From positions 1 to 37,615 of the forward strand of contig JAKLEZ010000042.1 in assembly GCA_022711465.1 (NCBI GenBank): a stretch of DNA of 37,615 bases. The letters run 5' to 3'. Position numbers and translations under genes: made by a program. Positions within the stretch are counted from its first letter, which is position 1; each line of letters opens with the position of its first letter. Under the pieces are notes generated by a model. That model was not told where the DNA came from. It was given only the letters and a program-made list of their open reading frames with translations, and did not search any database. Below, piece by piece: positions 34,630 through 37,615 of this stretch. The DNA is from Planctomycetota bacterium. GTDB taxonomy: Bacteria > Planctomycetota > Phycisphaerae > UBA1845 > PWPN01.

Positions 34630-36374
34630 GATGCACTCTCAACCGGCCCGATGACGTCGCACCGGCACACCTGCATGCACAACCCGCAGCCGCTGCACAG
34701 GAGGTCGTTGATGCGCGGGGCCCCGCCGCCGCCCTCCATGGCCGGGCAACCGAGCTTCAGGCACAGGCCGCATTCCTTGCACTTCTCGGCGTTCACCGTG
34801 TACTTGGCTGCGACCGGAGGGCGTTCGTGCAGCAGGCATGGAGCCCGGGAGATGACCAATGAAGGCTCGTCGGTCTCGATTTCCTCCTTGAGCACCTGCA
34901 TTGTCGTCTTCAGGTCGTAGGGATCGACGGTACGGACGCGTCTGATGCCGCAGGCCCGGCCGAGGTCCTCGATGGACGCGGCAGCGGTCTTGTCGCCCAT
35001 CAATGTCACGCCGGTGCCGGGGTGGTCCTGATGACCGGTCATGGCGGTGGTGCGGTTGTCGACCACGATGATGGTGGAGGTCCCGCGGTTGTAGGCGATG
35101 TCGAGCAGGCCGGTGATTCCCGAGTGAAAGAACGTTGAATCGCCGACTATGCCGACCACCTTCTTGGGCTCGCCGGCTTTCTGGAACCCCTGGGCCATGG
35201 AGATGCCGCCGCCCATGCACAGGATGGTATCGATCCTGGCCAGGGGCGGGAAGACACCCAGGCTGTAGCAGCCGATATCGCCGGTCACCACGACGTCGTG
35301 CTTGCCCAGCGCGTAAAAGATTGAACGATGGGGGCAGCCGGGACACAGCACCGGCGGGCGGGCGGGCAGATCGGCGGCCTCTGGCACGGGCTGAATCGGC
35401 CGGGCGTCGCGTCCCTCGTATCTGGCTCGAGCCAATTGCACGCGGTGCGGCGTCAGTTCACCGATGCCGGGCACGAAGTTGCGGCCGTCGCACGAGATCC
35501 CGAGGGCCTTGATGTGCTGCTCCAGGATGTCGTCCAATTCTTCCACCACCAGGACCCGCCCGACACCGGCGGCCAGCTCACGGAGCAGGCGGTCGGGAAA
35601 CGGATACGACCAGCCCAGTTTGAGCACCGAGGCCTCGGGAAACACGTCGCGCACGTAGTGGTAGGCGATGCCGGCGGTCACGATCCCCAGGGAGCGGTTC
35701 CGCCATTCGATGCGGTTGGCGGGTGACTCCTCCGCCGCCGCCTGCAGTCTCCGAAGCCGGTCCTCGACGTTGGCCCGCATGACCCGGCCCCAGACGGGGA
35801 TGGGCACGAAACGTGGTGGGTTCTTCTGGAATCCGACTGAACGCGGCGGCTTGCGTTCGCCCAGGGTGACCAGGCTTCGCGAGTGGCTGACCCGGCCCGT
35901 GGTCCGCAGGATGGCAGGGACGCTGAACTGCTCGGATGCCTCCTGGGCCAGCCGCAGGTAATCGGCCGCCTCCTGGGAGTCGGATGGCTCGAAGATGGGC
36001 ACCTTGGCGAAACGGGCGTAGTGCCGCGTGTCCTGCTCGTTCTGCGAGGACTGCATCCCGGGATCATCGGCCACGCAGGCCACGAAGCCGCCCACGACGC
36101 CGATGTAGGAGAGGGTCATCAGCGGGTCGGCCGCGACGTTCAAGCCGACGTGCTTCATGGTCACGATGCTGCGGGCACCGGCCAGCGAAGCTCCAGCCGC
36201 AACCTCGAAGGCCACCTTCTCGTTCGGGGACCACTCGCAGTAGATGTCCGGCTTGTACTTGACGACGTTCTCGAGGATCTCGGTGGACGGCGTTCCCGGA
36301 TAGCCCGTGGCCACGGCGACCCCTGCCTCCCACGCCCCCCGGGCGATGGCCTCGTTTCCTGACAGCAGTTCCAT
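34626..36374 (-). CDS. iorA: indolepyruvate ferredoxin oxidoreductase, alpha subunit
   Basis: The product has 582 residues. The N-terminal pyrimidine-type domain starts with LLSGNEAIARGAWEAG and GYPGTPSTE; the TPP-binding domain has CPGCPHRSIFYALGK, GDIGCYSLG and GDSTFFHSG. The C-terminus carries two ferredoxin-like clusters, CKECGLCLKLGCP and CSGCGLCMQVC, as in IorA. With IorB it catalyses arylpyruvate + CoA + oxidised ferredoxin to aryl-acetyl-CoA + CO2, or the reverse with reduced ferredoxin, so it is an oxygen-sensitive enzyme of low-oxygen metabolism. It starts only three bases after the ROK kinase stop. Confidence 0.95.
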   Translation of the reverse strand: MELLSGNEAIARGAWEAGVAVATGYPGTPSTEILENVVKYKPDIYCEWSPNEKVAFEVAAGASLAGARSIVTMKHVGLNVAADPLMTLSYIGVVGGFVACVADDPGMQSSQNEQDTRHYARFAKVPIFEPSDSQEAADYLRLAQEASEQFSVPAILRTTGRVSHSRSLVTLGERKPPRSVGFQKNPPRFVPIPVWGRVMRANVEDRLRRLQAAAEESPANRIEWRNRSLGIVTAGIAYHYVRDVFPEASVLKLGWSYPFPDRLLRELAAGVGRVLVVEELDDILEQHIKALGISCDGRNFVPGIGELTPHRVQLARARYEGRDARPIQPVPEAADLPARPPVLCPGCPHRSIFYALGKHDVVVTGDIGCYSLGVFPPLARIDTILCMGGGISMAQGFQKAGEPKKVVGIVGDSTFFHSGITGLLDIAYNRGTSTIIVVDNRTTAMTGHQDHPGTGVTLMGDKTAAASIEDLGRACGIRRVRTVDPYDLKTTMQVLKEEIETDEPSLVISRAPCLLHERPPVAAKYTVNAEKCKECGLCLKLGCPAMEGGGGAPRINDLLCSGCGLCMQVCRCDVIGPVESAS

Positions 36375-36377
36375 CGC

Positions 36378-37352
36378 TCACCAGTCCCCCGTGCGGTCGG
36401 CCTCCCAAGCACAGCCCGCGGCCCCGATGACTCCGGCGTCGTTGCCCAGGGTCGCGAAGCAGATTTCCGGCAGATCATCAAGCAGATTCCAGGTCAGTTC
36501 GGATGCGTGCCGGCGAATTGGACCGAGCAGGAAGTCGCCGGCGGCGATGAGCCCGCCGGCCAACACGACCCGCTGCGGGTTGGTGACATGCTGCATGTTC
36601 ACGATGGCCACCGCGAGGTAGTCACATGCCTCGTCCCAGACCTGGGCGGCCAGCCTATCGCCGGCCTTGGCGGCCTCGACGATGTGCTCGGCCATCAGCA
36701 GTTCCCCCTTGTCGACGAGGGGCTTGAGGCTGCTGGGGCGTCCTTCGTTGATCATTTCTTCCGCCCGGCGGGCAAGGAAATAGGCCGACGAGTATGCCTC
36801 GACGCAGCCCTCCTGGTTGCACGAGCATCGCCGGCCGCCGGGCTTGACGATCATGTGGCCGAGTTCCGCCCCGTTCTCGAAGTAGCCGCGCAGCATCCGC
36901 CCGTCGACGATCACTCCTCCGCCGACGCCGGTACCCAGGGTGTACATCACCAGATCGCGAACGCCCTTGCCCGCGCCCGCCCAGTACTCGCCGAAGGCTG
37001 CCGCGTTGGCATCGTTCTCCAAGGTTGTCCTGATCCCTGTCTTCTTCACCATGATGTCGCGCAAGGGCGTGTCCTTGAGGCATGGCAGGTTGCCGGGGTT
37101 GATGACCAGGCCCTGGCGATGGCTCATCGGTCCGGGCGACCCGATGCCGATGCCCGCGACCTTCGAGCGATCGACGCCCGACCGGGCGATGGCCGCTTCG
37201 GCCGCATGGACGATGTTACCGACCACGGCCGCGTTCCCTCGGTCCACCTCCGTCGCCACGCTCAGTTTGCAGAGCACCCGGGCGTCGGCGTCAAGAACCC
37301 CTGACTTAATATTGGTTCCACCGAGATCTACACCAACGAAGTACTGGGCCAT
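36378..37352 (-). CDS. ROK family sugar kinase (glucokinase-like)
   Basis: The product has 324 residues. The ATP site FVGVDLGGTNIKSGVL opens the protein; ENDANAAAFGEYWAG contains the catalytic Asp region, TLGTGVGGGVIVDG follows, and the ROK zinc motif is seen as ELGHMIVKPGGRRCSCNQEGCVEAYSS (His and three Cys). These features match ROK glucokinases, not repressors, because no helix-turn-helix precedes. It phosphorylates glucose or a related sugar in the cytoplasm. The ribosome site is AGGTG. It is the first gene of the operon with IorAB and PaaK, an unexpected combination. Confidence 0.93.
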   Translation of the reverse strand: MAQYFVGVDLGGTNIKSGVLDADARVLCKLSVATEVDRGNAAVVGNIVHAAEAAIARSGVDRSKVAGIGIGSPGPMSHRQGLVINPGNLPCLKDTPLRDIMVKKTGIRTTLENDANAAAFGEYWAGAGKGVRDLVMYTLGTGVGGGVIVDGRMLRGYFENGAELGHMIVKPGGRRCSCNQEGCVEAYSSAYFLARRAEEMINEGRPSSLKPLVDKGELLMAEHIVEAAKAGDRLAAQVWDEACDYLAVAIVNMQHVTNPQRVVLAGGLIAAGDFLLGPIRRHASELTWNLLDDLPEICFATLGNDAGVIGAAGCAWEADRTGDW

Positions 37353-37445
37353 GTTTCACCTGCCTGGATAAACAAGCCGGCCAAGCGACACACTCGCGAC
37401 GCTTGGCCGCAGCAAGGGGTATCCGCTCGGTCCGGTCAGAAAAAC

Positions 37446-37474
37446 ACGATACCCAGCGAGAAAGGGCTTTGCAA
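37446..37474 (-). promoter_or_regulatory. candidate promoter of the ROK-iorAB-paaK operon
   Basis: On the minus strand TTGCAA (37469-37474, self-complementary) and TATCGT (complement of 37446-37451) are 17 bp apart, about 95 bp upstream of the ROK start. The remaining 37475-37615 holds no gene that I can support. Confidence 0.45.
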
Positions 37475-37615
37475 GGGTGCGCCCGTGGTCAGCAGCGATT
37501 CCGCAAGTATCGCTCGTGGGCGTGGCTGATCAAGGATTTACATTCGGACAGGTTGTGAGGCAGGTTCGCAATGGGGTTTTCGGGTTGCGGAGGCGAGAGA
37601 GAGCGGCCTCGGGGT

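Noticed and set aside
34049..34642. Upstream extension of the PaaK frame within iorB
   Set aside because: It overlaps a clear IorB in another frame, and PaaK homology begins at MSDRYHNPQ.

Overview
The window looks like a chromosomal segment of a high-GC planctomycete-type bacterium, possibly Phycisphaerae-like. This rests on gene style and not on any marker gene. The pointers are a Ser/Thr kinase fused to a formylglycine-generating-enzyme-like (SUMF1) domain, a second small Ser/Thr kinase, a TAT-exported Gfo/Idh/MocA oxidoreductase, large hybrid histidine kinases and a DUF6677-like membrane protein. No rRNA or tRNA gene was seen.

Region 1 (1 to about 5.35 kb) is accessory. It holds the 3' end of an unidentified gene, then a CRISPR array of 11 repeats (36 bp) and 10 spacers with no recognisable cas gene in view. 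After that comes a leftward module: a DNA methyltransferase-like protein with an abnormal catalytic motif (DWQW in the DPPY position), a 338-bp gap with repeated TGTTCATT motifs, a P-loop ATPase, and a small protein coupled to it by a 4-bp overlap. A gene-poor stretch ending in an AT-rich patch (5255-5345) separates this from the more ordinary chromosome.

Region 2 (5.5-18.1 kb) holds a leftward dUTPase/M42 aminopeptidase pair, then a rightward run: a small secreted or anchored unknown, a Ser/Thr kinase, a PPP-like phosphatase, PyrK, an FHS-family sugar transporter, a 1285-residue hybrid histidine kinase and a TAT-exported oxidoreductase.

Region 3 (18.1-26.7 kb) is leftward. A four-gene operon has a clear candidate promoter and two GTGA stop/start overlaps. 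It encodes a membrane kinase-SUMF1 protein, a lipoprotein with a carboxypeptidase-regulatory-like domain, a metzincin-type lipoprotein protease and an M24 peptidase. I consider it the best candidate for an undescribed system: a membrane signalling kinase tied to surface proteolysis. Next come an FmdB-type zinc ribbon operon with two small membrane proteins, and a DEAD-box helicase.

Region 4 (26.8-37.4 kb) holds alanine racemase and an intact DPPF-type DNA methyltransferase (rightward), an exported PHP-domain protein (leftward), a hybrid histidine kinase with a haem-binding CxxCH sensor domain (rightward), and a tight leftward operon of ROK sugar kinase, indolepyruvate oxidoreductase alpha and beta, and phenylacetate-CoA ligase. 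The last three form a coherent arylpyruvate/aryl-acetyl-CoA/arylacetate route.

All functions come from reading motifs by eye; no database search was possible. Promoters are matches to the sigma70 consensus and are predictions only.
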